This document shows positions 1 through 8,903 of a stretch of 64,000 nt of DNA, piece by piece. The stretch is taken from assembly GCA_964575975.1 (NCBI GenBank), contig CAZNTU010000005.1:5109-69108 (forward strand), given 5' to 3'. This DNA comes from G963674505 sp964575975. GTDB lineage: Bacteria > Desulfobacterota > Desulfobacteria > Desulfobacterales > SKZT01. The translations under genes and the position numbers were made by a program. How positions within the stretch are numbered: the first letter of the stretch is position 1; each line of letters opens with the position of its first letter. Below the pieces are notes generated by a model. The model was not told where the DNA came from. It did no database searches and saw only the letters and a program-made list of their open reading frames with translations.

Positions 1-918
1 GACTCCATCGAAGAGATGGCCGAAAACGCGCAGAAAACCATCAACGACTACGGGATTCTGGAAGACCAGAATCTCATACAACCGTCGCATTTCGCCAACT
101 TCGTCGTGGAGGGCATCTGCGTCACTTACGCCAATGCGTACGGAAAGTTCGGCGTGGCCGACAATCTTTGCGGCTACAGTTTCGCCTGCGTCGATCCGGA
201 AACGAAAAAGCCGGCCCCATGGCCCGAATACCAGGCGGACCGCTCTTTCGGAAACGGGACCGGAGTCCCTCCCACCGCAGGCGTGGAGTTGATAAACGAC
301 AGGTCCAAGGAAGGTCCCGCGCTCAACCGGGAATCCGTTTCCCTTTCCGGGGCAAAGGACATGAACCTCGAAGGCGCGCTTTGCCTTCGTAGGCTTGCGG
401 TCGGAAAGGACGAACGAGGCGGTTCCCTCCTCCCGGACGAGCGCGAAAAAAGCGAGAGAATTCTCGACGGCATTTCGAAGGCAAGGGCCACCGGCAATCT
501 CAAAGGAATCCCGACGGTGATCGTCCACGGCAGGAACGACGCCATCCTTCCTCCGAACCACACTTCCAGATCGTACTTCGCCTTGAACAGTCTCAAGGAA
601 AAGGAGGGAAGCAACCTCCGCTACTACGAGGTCACAAACGCCCATCACCTGGACTCCTTCAACGCCTTTCCCGGATTCGATTCCCGATACGTTCCGCTTC
701 ATCGCTATCTGATTCAGGCCTTGACCTTGGTCTACGAACACATAGTCCGCAAAAGGCCCCTTCCTCCGAGCCAAGTCGTTCGAACGACTCCTCGCGGCAT
801 CGACGGCGACGGAAAAGTCCCTCCGATTGCGAGGAAAAACGTGCCGCCGATCGCCGACGCTCCTGACGGGAAAGACCTGATCCGCTTGGCCGAAGGAAAT
901 CTTTTCGTGCCGGATTGA
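1..918 (+). CDS. 3-hydroxybutyrate oligomer hydrolase, C-terminal part
   Basis: The reading frame is open from base 1, so the gene starts upstream; about 305 residues of the C-terminal half are present, against roughly 650-700 in the family. The segment resembles the D-(-)-3-hydroxybutyrate oligomer hydrolase family, which cleaves soluble oligomers released from polyhydroxybutyrate into 3-hydroxybutyrate. Supporting sequence includes the IPTVIVHGRNDAILPPNH stretch (alpha/beta-hydrolase acid region), the NAHHLDSFN stretch carrying the likely catalytic His, and the LPPSQVVRTTPRG tail typical of the family. The nucleophile Ser lies outside the window. It would act in storage-polymer turnover. 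The family call is from memory of the C-terminal motifs. Confidence 0.8.
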   Translation, partial: DSIEEMAENAQKTINDYGILEDQNLIQPSHFANFVVEGICVTYANAYGKFGVADNLCGYSFACVDPETKKPAPWPEYQADRSFGNGTGVPPTAGVELINDRSKEGPALNRESVSLSGAKDMNLEGALCLRRLAVGKDERGGSLLPDEREKSERILDGISKARATGNLKGIPTVIVHGRNDAILPPNHTSRSYFALNSLKEKEGSNLRYYEVTNAHHLDSFNAFPGFDSRYVPLHRYLIQALTLVYEHIVRKRPLPPSQVVRTTPRGIDGDGKVPPIARKNVPPIADAPDGKDLIRLAEGNLFVPD

Positions 919-1055
919 GCAAACACGAGTTGAAACTCCGCAACGTTCCTGATAAAGGGGAGGTTGCATCGTACGTTCGAAAATGTTTGCATGTTTCGAC
1001 ACGGCTTTTCGGGAAGTTTTCTGATCGTTTTCATAACCGCAATCGGGAGGTTTGC

Positions 1056-1340
1056 ATGACCGCCGGGGTAAAAGAAAAATTGGAGTACGACAAGGAAAAG
1101 GTGGACGAAGTCGCTTTGGCGCTTTTGCATCTGACGACATACGAAGGGGAACTGGGCCTGAGGGCCTGGAAAAACATCGACTTGGGAGTCCTGACCAGGT
1201 TGCACGAGAAGGGATTTATCAGCAACCCGATTACGAAGTCCAAATCGGTCGCCATCAGCGAACATGCCGCCGCCAAAGCCGAAGAGCTTTTTAAAAAGTA
1301 TTTCGGTTTCCAAAGGGACACGGTAGAAAAAGCGGAATAA
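1056..1340 (+). CDS. DUF6429-like small protein
   Basis: A 94-residue soluble, charged protein with no signal peptide or membrane segment. The stretch YDKEKVDEVALALLHLTTYEG followed by RAWKNIDLGVLTRLHEKGFI and a helical end (EELFKKYFGF) is like DUF6429, a family of unknown function. The start at 1056 is chosen because GGGAGG sits six bases upstream; the frame is open further upstream (from 915) but that region has no good ribosome site and overlaps the preceding gene. It lies 13 bases before the TatD-type gene and probably shares its transcript. Confidence 0.65.
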   Translation: MTAGVKEKLEYDKEKVDEVALALLHLTTYEGELGLRAWKNIDLGVLTRLHEKGFISNPITKSKSVAISEHAAAKAEELFKKYFGFQRDTVEKAE

Positions 1341-1353
1341 CGGCGGGGTCGGA

Positions 1354-2088
1354 ATGTCGAATCTAATAGACGGACACGCGCACCTGCACGAAATCGATCC
1401 TATAGAGCCGGCGCTGGAAAGGGCCGCGTCGGCCGGGGTGAATCGTATCGTGGCCGTCGGCATGGACTTCGCCACGAACGAAAAAACGCTCGATCTCGCC
1501 GGAAGATTTCCAGGCCGCGTCTTTCCGGCCATCGGCTATCATCCGTGGTCCATCGCGGAAAACGACGTGGAAAGGACCTTCGAGTTTCTGGAGTCGAACA
1601 TAGAGGTCTGCGTCGCGGTCGGAGAGGTGGGTTTGGACTACAAGATCAAGGTGAAGAAGCCGTTGCAGCGCGAGGTTTTCTCGCGGATCGTCGCCCTCGC
1701 GAATAGAAAGGACAAGCCTTTGATTGTCCACACGCGCTTTTCCCACCGAAGAGCCTTCGAAATGGTGGAGGCGGCAGGCATTGAAAAAGCCGTATTCCAC
1801 TGGTACAGCGGCCCGGAGGATATTCTCCTGAAAATCCTGGACGCCGGATACTATGTCTCCGCGACCCCGGCGCTGGCCCGAAGCAAGGCCCACCGGGCGG
1901 CCATCCTCGAAGCGCCCCTCGAAAAAATCCTCGTCGAAACAGACTCCCCGGTCAAATACCAGTTCAAGACCTCCGAACCGGCTACGCTCACCGAGACGAT
2001 CCGATACTTGGCCGATCTGAAAAGGATTTCAGTAGAGGAAACCGCCCGAATCACGACGGAAAACGCGGAAAATCTGTACCGCATTTAA
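1354..2088 (+). CDS. TatD family metal-dependent hydrolase
   Basis: 244 residues, close to the usual 250-260 of TatD-like deoxyribonucleases/amidohydrolases. Metal-binding features are visible in order: H8-A-H10 (DGHAHLHE), VAVGEVGLDY (metal-binding Glu), IVHTRFSHRR, VFHWYSG and the terminal Asp in LVETDSP. The fold is a TIM barrel; family members are 3'-5' exonucleases or hydrolases of unknown substrate. The substitution of the usual CHPH-type first motif by HAHLHE and FHWYSG in place of FHCFSG suggest a subgroup rather than classical TatD. Start ATG is preceded by a GGGGTCGG purine run. No paralogue-specific name is justified. Confidence 0.85.
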   Translation: MSNLIDGHAHLHEIDPIEPALERAASAGVNRIVAVGMDFATNEKTLDLAGRFPGRVFPAIGYHPWSIAENDVERTFEFLESNIEVCVAVGEVGLDYKIKVKKPLQREVFSRIVALANRKDKPLIVHTRFSHRRAFEMVEAAGIEKAVFHWYSGPEDILLKILDAGYYVSATPALARSKAHRAAILEAPLEKILVETDSPVKYQFKTSEPATLTETIRYLADLKRISVEETARITTENAENLYRI

Positions 2089-2203
2089 AAAGCATGCTTA
2101 TCATAGTTGCGCCCGATCCCGATTCGAAATACAGTCCCAAGCCCATTCCGATGTCGCATGTGCAACCTTATGATTCGGCGAAAAGGAAAGGAGGTGAGAA
2201 GCC

Positions 2204-2326
2204 ATGGCAAAATGCGGAGTTTGCGGAATGGAATTGGACAAGCAACCCAAGGTCGCACAGGACGGCAAGTGCAGCGAGTGCGGGAAAAAGCTGGAAATGG
2301 AAGAAAGCAAGAAAAAGAAAAAATAA
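2204..2326 (+). CDS. 40-residue zinc-ribbon microprotein
   Basis: A short gene with a near-perfect Shine-Dalgarno (AAGGAGGTGAG, six to seven bases before ATG). It encodes MAKCGVCGMELDKQP, a short linker, then GKCSECGKKLEM and a Lys-rich tail. Two CxxC pairs (C4/C7 and C23/C26) make a minimal zinc ribbon; the tail has several consecutive lysines, suggesting contact with nucleic acid. A hairpin directly follows the stop codon. The strong ribosome site, the paired cysteines and the following terminator-like hairpin support a real gene. Function unknown. Confidence 0.7.
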   Translation: MAKCGVCGMELDKQPKVAQDGKCSECGKKLEMEESKKKKK

Positions 2327-2355
2327 ACGAGAACGGGTACCGGTCCTTCTCGTTT
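2325..2355 (+). terminator. hairpin after the zinc-ribbon gene
   Basis: AAACGAGAA (2325-2333) pairs perfectly with TTCTCGTTT (2347-2355) around a 13-base loop, and the left arm overlaps the TAA stop. It ends in TTT but lacks a long U tract, so it is only a probable terminator. Confidence 0.5.
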
Positions 2356-2462
2356 CCGAAAAGAATGGGTGCTCGAAATTGTTATACGCCGTTTCCGGCG
2401 CAAGTGGGAGCGATTGACAAATCCGGAACGGGATAGGGTTTCTTGCTCCCCCTGCCGAAAAA

Positions 2463-2490
2463 GACCTTCGAAGTTTCGGCCTCGAAGGTC
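2463..2490 (-). terminator. Rho-independent terminator of the CrtI-like gene
   Basis: GACCTTCGA (2463-2471) and TCGAAGGTC (2482-2490) form a perfect 9-bp stem with a 10-base loop. Read on the minus strand the stem is followed by TTTTTC, the expected U tract, and it lies 24 bases beyond the stop of the minus-strand flavoprotein gene. Confidence 0.75.
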
Positions 2491-2513
2491 TCCCACACGA
2501 GCGTAAGCCTCGG

Positions 2514-3995
2514 CTACAGCAAAACTGCTTCCTTGAATCTTTTAATTCCCGCTATCGAGCGAACCGCAAACAGAGACCCGATTATAGAACCTAAAATCCC
2601 AGGAGCCATGGCGTTTTGCCCTGCAAGGAAGAGTCCTTCCACCGGCGCCCGGTTCAATACGACGGACGACAGCAACTGGTCGTGAGACTTTTGTATCCCG
2701 TAAGCGGAGCCGCCCGGGCTGTTCACCCAGTCTCTTAGCGTCAAGGGCGTGTAGGCGTCAACGTACTCTACCGATTCGAAACGGCCCAATACATCCTGGG
2801 CTTCCGAAAGGAGCCCGTCCGCGCGTGAGCGTTTTCTTTCCATGTATTCCTCCCCTCTCCGTCCGGTTTTCGTGCATTCCCATCTTTTCCACAGTTCGGA
2901 TCTTCCGGAGGTCAGAACCGAGAACAAGCTTTTCCCCGCCTTGTTCGTCTTTAGAATCTGGTAATACTTGACATCCGGCAAGTCCCCCCGATCGGTCGTT
3001 CGGATTTTAAACACGTTATGGGACAGCGGAGGGTGGCGATTCGCATCGACAAGATAGTGGGCCGCGAATATTCCATGGGAATTCTTCAATTCCGAAACTT
3101 TTCTCTTGTAGGAGGCTTTTACGGAATGTTCGGGAAGCATTCGGCACACCGTTTCCGGATGAACGGCGGCCACCACCAGCGGTGCTTCGACAATCCTTCC
3201 CGATTTCAGTCGGACTCCAACCACTTTGCGGTTTTCCGTCAAAATGGATTCCACGGGGTCTCCTGCCAGGATTTCCCCGCCCAATTCCCCGAATCTGTCC
3301 GCAAAGGCGTCGGCCAAGGCCGATCCTCCCCCGGAGACCCTCCAAGAAGAAAACAAGTACGAAGCCAAAGTCATGTGGTGAATGAAACAGGGACAGACTC
3401 TCCAAGGAACGCCCAGCCAGACGGCGGGCACGCCCAGAACGCCTTTCAGCGCGGGACTGCATCCCCATTCGTCGAGAAGTTTCCCCAAGGGCTCGAAGTG
3501 GTCGAGAAGCCCGGAGTCCGAAAAGGACGAGAACAGAAAATCGAGGGAATGGATTTTTTCCGCGCATTGCCCGACTCGCTTCATGAATGCGGTTATATTT
3601 GCCCGTTCCCGGGGAAACGCCCGGCAAAGATTGTCCTCGTATGCCTGAAAACCGGCAGGAAGGTCGAATATTTCCGGGCCTCCGGGAAAAGGCGGGGAAA
3701 AGACATACCGATCGACGACTCCGTTTTCCCCCATTCTCTCCAGGACGATTTTCGAATCGATCCCCAAAAATTCGAGAAGTCTTCGCAGTACCTGCCCCTT
3801 GTCCAAGGCGCCCAAATAATGAACGCCCACTTCGCAAGAGACGCCTCCGCGCGAATAGCCTCGCATCATGCCGCCGGGTACGCGGTTCTTCTCCACCACC
3901 GTCGCGCGATACCCCAAAAGAGACAGGGCGATTCCGGCGGAAAGGCCGCCCGCGCCCGAACCTATTATCAGCACGTGGTCGCTTGATTTTGGCAC
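2514..3995 (-). CDS. CrtI/phytoene-desaturase-like FAD oxidoreductase
   Basis: 493 residues. The N-terminus has a dinucleotide-binding fold (HVLIIGSGAGGLSAGIALSLLGYRATVVEKN) with the acidic residue binding FAD ribose, then PGGMMRGY. A C-terminal FAD-contact motif (APVEGLFLAGQNAMAPGILGSIIG) is typical of the CrtI/CrtISO/NAD(P)-binding oxidoreductase family, which desaturates or isomerises polyene or long-chain substrates. The GTG start at 3995 is chosen because AGGAAAG lies ten bases upstream and the family motif begins within seven residues. The frame stays open far upstream, but that part has no similarity and lies over the divergent gene. Cluster context suggests it acts on the polyene or fatty-acyl product; substrate unknown. 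Confidence 0.8.
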   Translation of the reverse strand: MPKSSDHVLIIGSGAGGLSAGIALSLLGYRATVVEKNRVPGGMMRGYSRGGVSCEVGVHYLGALDKGQVLRRLLEFLGIDSKIVLERMGENGVVDRYVFSPPFPGGPEIFDLPAGFQAYEDNLCRAFPRERANITAFMKRVGQCAEKIHSLDFLFSSFSDSGLLDHFEPLGKLLDEWGCSPALKGVLGVPAVWLGVPWRVCPCFIHHMTLASYLFSSWRVSGGGSALADAFADRFGELGGEILAGDPVESILTENRKVVGVRLKSGRIVEAPLVVAAVHPETVCRMLPEHSVKASYKRKVSELKNSHGIFAAHYLVDANRHPPLSHNVFKIRTTDRGDLPDVKYYQILKTNKAGKSLFSVLTSGRSELWKRWECTKTGRRGEEYMERKRSRADGLLSEAQDVLGRFESVEYVDAYTPLTLRDWVNSPGGSAYGIQKSHDQLLSSVVLNRAPVEGLFLAGQNAMAPGILGSIIGSLFAVRSIAGIKRFKEAVLL

Positions 3996-4078
3996 TGGTA
4001 TTTTCTTTCCTGTATAGAGCTTGTGGATTCGTATCCGATTTCCGATCCCGCAGAATGCTTCGAGCAAAATTCCCGTCT

Positions 4079-4108
4079 GTAATAGGCCAAGCCCATGTTT
4101 TTTGTCAA
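4079..4108 (-). promoter_or_regulatory. sigma70-type promoter for the CrtI-like gene
   Basis: On the minus strand TTGACA (4108-4103) is followed after 18 bases by TATTAC (4084-4079), placing a start of transcription about 75 bases before the GTG start. The rest of the 3996-4314 divergent region shows no gene and no convincing promoter for the plus-strand radical-SAM gene. Confidence 0.5.
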
Positions 4109-4314
4109 CGTAAATATGATCCCATTCCCGGCTCGCACCCCATTGAAACGCGAACGGCATCCTCCGCGCCCTTGTTCCCGAGCTGAAATTCCGCTTTTTT
4201 TTGAAACCGTTTGGTGATATGAAAATGTGGCTTTCGAAATTGGATGGATATGCGGGACGCCAATCTCCAAAGACGTTCCATCTTCTTAACACAACTCGAT
4301 TGTATTGGGATCGA

Positions 4315-5607
4315 ATGAAAATACTGTTGGTGAATCCCCCGAATTGCGGCAAGAGCATCCCCGAGGAGCGATACGGCATTGCGAATCTGAAAATGATCTT
4401 CAGGGGCGAGCCCCTCGCCTTGGAAGTCTTGGCCGGGAATCTGTACGACCACGAGGTTTCGATCGCGGATTTGAAGGCCGAACCCGAAGCCCTCGACGAG
4501 GCCCTCGAACGTTTCAGGCCCGATCTTGTCGGAATCACGGGCATGACGTGCGAGGCCAACACCGTGCTCGATCTCGCCGGCAAAATCAAGGAAAGGTCTT
4601 GCGCGACCGTCGCGGTCGGCGGCCACCATGCCTCTTGCGACCCCGTGTTTTTCAATCATAGCCAAATCGATTACGTGGTCGTCGGCATCGGAAAACTCTC
4701 TTTGCGCCTGCTCGCGGACGCCTTGGAAAATGGACGAAACGTCATGATCGACGGCATCATGAAAACGAACCCGTCCGGAGTTCCGACGTTCAAGCCCCGC
4801 AAATACTCGAAAGTCGACCTGGTCGACGACAAGGCGCCCCGCTACGATCTGGTGGAAAAACACCGGGACAAGTACGTCATGAGCGGCGCCGGGGGCAAAA
4901 TGGGGTTCGTGGCGTCTGCTTTCGGCTGCACCCACCGCTGCTTTTTCTGCTCCATACCCAACACGACAGGCGCCCGGTACCTTTCCCACAGCGTGGAGGC
5001 CATCGTCAGGGACATGGCCATGTTGAAGGACATTCCCGTGATCCGTCTCGTGGACGCCAACACTTTCGGCAACATCGAAGTCGCGAAAGACCTGGCTCTC
5101 GCGATCCTTGACGCCGGGGTCGGACGGAAAATAGTCGCCGACGTCCGCGCCGACACCGTGGTCCGCCATCCCCGTCTTTTCGAACTCTGGAAAAAGGCGG
5201 GTCTCGCCACCGCCGTGGTCGGTTTCGAGGAAATCGACGACAAGCGGCTTGCGGATTTAAACAAGAATTCGAACGTGGAAGCCAATGTCGCCGCCCTGAA
5301 AATCCTCGGGGAAATCGGAATCAAAGTGATTGGCGACTTTATCGTCTCGACGGACTATACGGACGAGGATTTCGAGGCGTTGGAGACATTCGTCGAATCC
5401 AACCCGATCGACCTTCCCCTACCCGCGATCCTGACGCCGATCCCCGGCACCAGACTTTACGAACGAAAGAAGAACGAAATCAAAATTCGCGACCTCGACT
5501 ACTATACTTTCACCAACGCCGTGACGCCTACCGTCATGGACGAGCACGAGTTTTACAAGAACTATTCCAGGCTGCTGGAAACTTTCATCGGACATATCAA
5601 GAGTTGA
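4315..5607 (+). CDS. B12-binding domain radical SAM protein
   Basis: 430 residues. The N-terminal 150 residues look like a cobalamin-binding Rossmann domain (KILLVNPPNCGKSIPEERYG, then LVGITGMTCEANTVLDLA and VAVGGHHASCDP). The radical-SAM cluster motif CxxxCxxC is C205-C209-C212 (GCTHRCFFC). The family cleaves S-adenosylmethionine on a [4Fe-4S] cluster; B12 members often methylate or rearrange unreactive carbons. The start at 4315 gives the canonical KILLVNPP beginning; upstream codons in frame lack a ribosome site. It leads a tight run with the KAS III and ABC genes (10-base gap). Target unknown; a role in tailoring a lipid or polyene chain is inferred from the neighbours. Confidence 0.85.
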   Translation: MKILLVNPPNCGKSIPEERYGIANLKMIFRGEPLALEVLAGNLYDHEVSIADLKAEPEALDEALERFRPDLVGITGMTCEANTVLDLAGKIKERSCATVAVGGHHASCDPVFFNHSQIDYVVVGIGKLSLRLLADALENGRNVMIDGIMKTNPSGVPTFKPRKYSKVDLVDDKAPRYDLVEKHRDKYVMSGAGGKMGFVASAFGCTHRCFFCSIPNTTGARYLSHSVEAIVRDMAMLKDIPVIRLVDANTFGNIEVAKDLALAILDAGVGRKIVADVRADTVVRHPRLFELWKKAGLATAVVGFEEIDDKRLADLNKNSNVEANVAALKILGEIGIKVIGDFIVSTDYTDEDFEALETFVESNPIDLPLPAILTPIPGTRLYERKKNEIKIRDLDYYTFTNAVTPTVMDEHEFYKNYSRLLETFIGHIKS

Positions 5608-5617
5608 GAAAGACAAC

Positions 5618-6766
5618 ATGGACGTATTCATAAACGATTTGGCGGCGTTTCTGCCCAACGGGCCCGTCGACAACGACAACATAGAAAACGTGCTGGGAAC
5701 GATCAACAACATATCGCTCAAAATCAAGCGCCTCGTACTTAAAAACAACGGTATTCTGACCCGCTACTATGCCGTCGATCCGGAAACCGGACTTTTAACC
5801 CACGACAACACCCGACTTACCGCGGAGGCGGTCCGGAAACTCGGGCCGTACGAGGATTTCGACGCAAAAGACATCGAATGCCTCGTTTGCGGCACATCGA
5901 CCCCCGACCTGCTGTTTCCGGGACACGCTCTCATGGTATGCGGAGAGCTGGGCGCGAATCCGTGCGAGGCGGTGACCACCGCAGGCATATGCATCGCGGG
6001 AATGACCGCCCTGAAATACGCCTTCATGAACGTGGCGTCCGGAATTTCCAAAAACGCGGTCGCCACCGGCTCCGAATTGGCCTCCTCCTTCACCAGAACA
6101 AAATTCATGACGCCTTTTATAAAGGAGGCCGAATCGGAAACGGTCGAAAAGGAACCCATCCGCGCCTTCGACGCGGACTTCCTTCGTTGGATGCTCTCCG
6201 ACGGCGCGGGCGCGGCTTTTCTGTCCGACCGGAAAAACGAGAAGGGCATCAGCCTGAAAATCGACTGGATCGAAAACGTCACTTACAGCGGACAGCTCGA
6301 TACATGCATGTACGGCGGAGGGATAAAAAGGGAGGACGGTTCCGTCGTCGGCTGGAGAGAAACCGAAAAGATCGACCGGACGGAAAGCCCCTATCTTTTT
6401 TCGATCCGCCAAGACATCAAGTATCTCGACAAGCACATCGTGAAGACCATGGGGGACGCCCTGGCCCGCACGGTCCAAAAGCGCGGACTGGCGCCGGAGA
6501 ATTACAGCTGGTTCCTGCCCCACTACTCCTCCCACTATTTCCGTCCGAAGTTCTACGAAGAGACGAAGAGAAGAGGCTTCGAAATCCCCGACGAAAAATG
6601 GTTCACGAACCTTCCGCAAAAGGGCAACACAGGCTCCGCCGCCATCTATATCATTTTGGAGGAGCTGTTCCATTCGGACAGGTTGAAAGCCGGGGAAAGG
6701 ATTCTTTGCTTCGTTCCCGAGAGCGGAAGATTCTCCCATTGTTTCATGCAGTTGACGGTCGTTTGA
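5618..6766 (+). CDS. KAS III-like condensing enzyme (DarB-like)
   Basis: 382 residues, a thiolase-fold ketosynthase III. The catalytic triad is visible: C125 (TTAGICIAGMTALKYAF), H302 (WFLPHYSSHYF) and N337 (KGNTGSAAIY). The N-terminus (FLPNGPVDNDNIENVLG, then LKNNGILTRYYAVDPETG) resembles ketosynthases of dialkylresorcinol and flexirubin clusters (DarB/StlD type) rather than housekeeping FabH. Such enzymes condense or prime acyl chains on ACP. It follows the radical-SAM gene by ten bases and its stop overlaps the next ATG (TGATG). No DarA-like aromatase is seen beside it, so the exact reaction is open. The DarB assignment is from memory of the family's N-terminal motif. Confidence 0.75.
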   Translation: MDVFINDLAAFLPNGPVDNDNIENVLGTINNISLKIKRLVLKNNGILTRYYAVDPETGLLTHDNTRLTAEAVRKLGPYEDFDAKDIECLVCGTSTPDLLFPGHALMVCGELGANPCEAVTTAGICIAGMTALKYAFMNVASGISKNAVATGSELASSFTRTKFMTPFIKEAESETVEKEPIRAFDADFLRWMLSDGAGAAFLSDRKNEKGISLKIDWIENVTYSGQLDTCMYGGGIKREDGSVVGWRETEKIDRTESPYLFSIRQDIKYLDKHIVKTMGDALARTVQKRGLAPENYSWFLPHYSSHYFRPKFYEETKRRGFEIPDEKWFTNLPQKGNTGSAAIYIILEELFHSDRLKAGERILCFVPESGRFSHCFMQLTVV

Positions 6767-7521
6767 TGTCCGCAACCATGCTTCTGGACGCGAGGAAACT
6801 CGAAAAACGCTACAAGGGGGCGTCGTCCCCGGCCTTGAAAGGAATAGACGTCTCGGTCCGGCCGGGAGAAATATTCGGCCTTTTGGGTCCCAACGGCGCC
6901 GGAAAAACCACGGCCATCTCCATCATGAGCGGATTGCTTCGACCCGACTCGGGGCAGGTGTTCGTCAACGGGATTGATCTGCTCAGGCACCCGGACCGGG
7001 GAAAGCGCCAGTTCGGCCTGGCCCCACAGGAAATCGCCCTGTATCCCACCCTGACGGTCGAAGAAAACCTGCTTTTTTTCGGCCGACTGTACGGATTGAA
7101 AGGCGGCCCGTTGCAAGCGAGAGTGAGGGAATGCCTATCCTTCGCCGGTCTGGAGGATCGTTCCGGCAAGCGGATCGAGACCTGTTCAGGAGGCATGAAA
7201 CGCAGGGCCAATCTCGCGGCCAGCCTTCTCCATTCCCCTCGCCTGCTTTTCCTTGACGAACCCACTGCGGGCATCGACGCCCAGTCCCGCAGTTTGATCC
7301 TGGAACGCTTGAAAACGCTTTGCGAGAGCGGCGCGGGAATCGTCTACACCACCCATTACATGGAGGAAGCGGAACAGATTTGCGACCGCGCGGCCATCAT
7401 CGACGAAGGCCGAATCCTCGAAATCGGCGAGCCGAAAGCCTTGATCGCGTCCAATCCGGAATGCTCCAATCTGGGAGACCTTTTTCTGAAACTCACCGGG
7501 AGACGACTGCGAGATGAATAG
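6766..7521 (+). CDS. ABC-2 type exporter ATP-binding protein
   Basis: 251 residues with a complete nucleotide-binding domain: Walker A GPNGAGKTT, Q-loop region APQEIALYP, signature CSGGMKRR, Walker B LLFLDEPTAGID and H-loop TTHYMEEAEQ. The subtype (DrrA/CcmA-like) powers export of lipids, polyketides or drugs. Start ATG overlaps the stop of the KAS III gene and its own end overlaps the permease gene by eight bases, so all three are translationally coupled. It probably exports the cluster's product or assembles it in the membrane. Confidence 0.92.
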   Translation: MSATMLLDARKLEKRYKGASSPALKGIDVSVRPGEIFGLLGPNGAGKTTAISIMSGLLRPDSGQVFVNGIDLLRHPDRGKRQFGLAPQEIALYPTLTVEENLLFFGRLYGLKGGPLQARVRECLSFAGLEDRSGKRIETCSGGMKRRANLAASLLHSPRLLFLDEPTAGIDAQSRSLILERLKTLCESGAGIVYTTHYMEEAEQICDRAAIIDEGRILEIGEPKALIASNPECSNLGDLFLKLTGRRLRDE

Positions 7522-8848
7522 CGTTCGACTTCTCTTCGCGATCATGACCAACGAGCTGCGACTCCTTTTCCGGGACAGGGCCGGCCTGCTGCTGTTGTTT
7601 CTCATGCCCGCCATGCTCGTGGCGATCATTACGCTCGTCCAGGAAAACGTCATGAAAACCACCGGGCAATCCGGCATGCAGACGCTGTTCGTCAACCGGG
7701 ACGGCGGCGATATCGGGCGAATAATAGAAGAAAGGCTGCAAGCCTCGGAGCATTTGCGCCTGGTCGTCGGCCCCCGCGACACCACGGACGAACAAGCTTT
7801 GAAAAAATTGGCGGACGGGGAATTCCAGGTGTGCCTGATCGTGCCGGAAGGCTTCACCGAGAACCTACAGACGCTCCTGTCGCGACAGGTTCAGGAGGCT
7901 TTCGGCAACCGGACGCGGGAAGCTTCCGAACCGGAAACCCGCGAGGTCCCTGAGCTTGCCGTCTGGTTCGATCCCCTGCTTCAGGGGTCCTTTCGCGTCT
8001 CCGTAACAAACGCGCTGCACTTAATGATGCTTGCCATAGAGATGGACGCGAAAGCCAGGGCCTTTTCCAAGGCGGTTCCCATCTACGCGGGGAATATGGC
8101 GCGGAAATTTTCGGGGACCGAATTGCCGCCGACGCTCTTTTCCCCGATCGGCGACGAATGGGGACGGGAGAGCCTTATAGCACTCCGCTCGGGACAGTCT
8201 GGCCGGGGAGATTTCGACAAGCTGCCCTCTTCCATTCAGCAAAACGTCCCGGCATGGTCGCTTTTCGGCATGTTTTTCATTGTCGTTCCCATGTCCGGCG
8301 TCTTGATACGGGAGAGGCGGGAAGGAGTTCTAAAGCGGCTGACGACCCTTCCGGTTTCCTACAGCCTCTTGCTTTTGGGAAAAGCGTTGGCCTACGTTCT
8401 GATCTGCCTGGTTCAGTTCGCCCTTATCCTCGCGATCGGGAAATGGATTCTGCCTGTTTTGGGCACGGAGGTCCTGGAAATCGGAACGGCATGGGAGGCG
8501 ATCCTGGCGGTTGTATTGAGCGCGAGCCTCGCCGCCGCAGGGTACGGCATCATGGTGGGGAACCTTGCCCGAACCTACGAGCAGGCCTCCATGTTCGGCG
8601 CCGTCTCGGTGGTGATCGCGGCGGTGCTGGGCGGAGTCATGGTGCCTTCGTTCGTCATGCCGGAGATCATGCGGGATATCAGCCGTTTTTCCCCGCTCGC
8701 CTGGGGATTGAACGCATTGACCGGGATTTTCGTCAAAGGAGAGGGGCTTCGGGACGTTTTGCCGGAAATAGTGTGGCTGCTGTGCTTCTCCTGCAGCGCG
8801 ATCCTGATCGGATGGCGAGGTTTCGTGCATCGACGAAATCGAATATGA
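7514..8848 (+). CDS. ABC-2 type transporter permease
   Basis: 444 residues with the ABC-2 membrane layout: one N-terminal transmembrane helix (LLLLFLMPAMLVAIITLV), a large extracytoplasmic domain of about 190 residues, then five or six helices from about residue 245 (SLFGMFFIVVPMSGVLIRERREG, containing the family's conserved RE-R-EG loop). It partners the ATPase encoded just upstream and overlaps it by eight bases. Cargo is unknown; the gene order ties it to the polyene/lipid-like cluster. Confidence 0.88.
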   Translation: MNSVRLLFAIMTNELRLLFRDRAGLLLLFLMPAMLVAIITLVQENVMKTTGQSGMQTLFVNRDGGDIGRIIEERLQASEHLRLVVGPRDTTDEQALKKLADGEFQVCLIVPEGFTENLQTLLSRQVQEAFGNRTREASEPETREVPELAVWFDPLLQGSFRVSVTNALHLMMLAIEMDAKARAFSKAVPIYAGNMARKFSGTELPPTLFSPIGDEWGRESLIALRSGQSGRGDFDKLPSSIQQNVPAWSLFGMFFIVVPMSGVLIRERREGVLKRLTTLPVSYSLLLLGKALAYVLICLVQFALILAIGKWILPVLGTEVLEIGTAWEAILAVVLSASLAAAGYGIMVGNLARTYEQASMFGAVSVVIAAVLGGVMVPSFVMPEIMRDISRFSPLAWGLNALTGIFVKGEGLRDVLPEIVWLLCFSCSAILIGWRGFVHRRNRI

Positions 8849-8903
8849 CTGACTTTGTTTTCGCTACGGCATTTAGACACGAACGCTAATTTTGAGTTAT
8901 TAG

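Noticed and set aside
4201..4314. 38-codon upstream extension of the radical-SAM gene
   Set aside because: No ribosome site and no similarity; the start at 4315 gives the canonical KILLVNPP beginning.
3996..4655. 220-codon upstream extension of the CrtI-like gene
   Set aside because: Lies over the promoter and antisense to the radical-SAM gene; the family begins just after the GTG at 3995.
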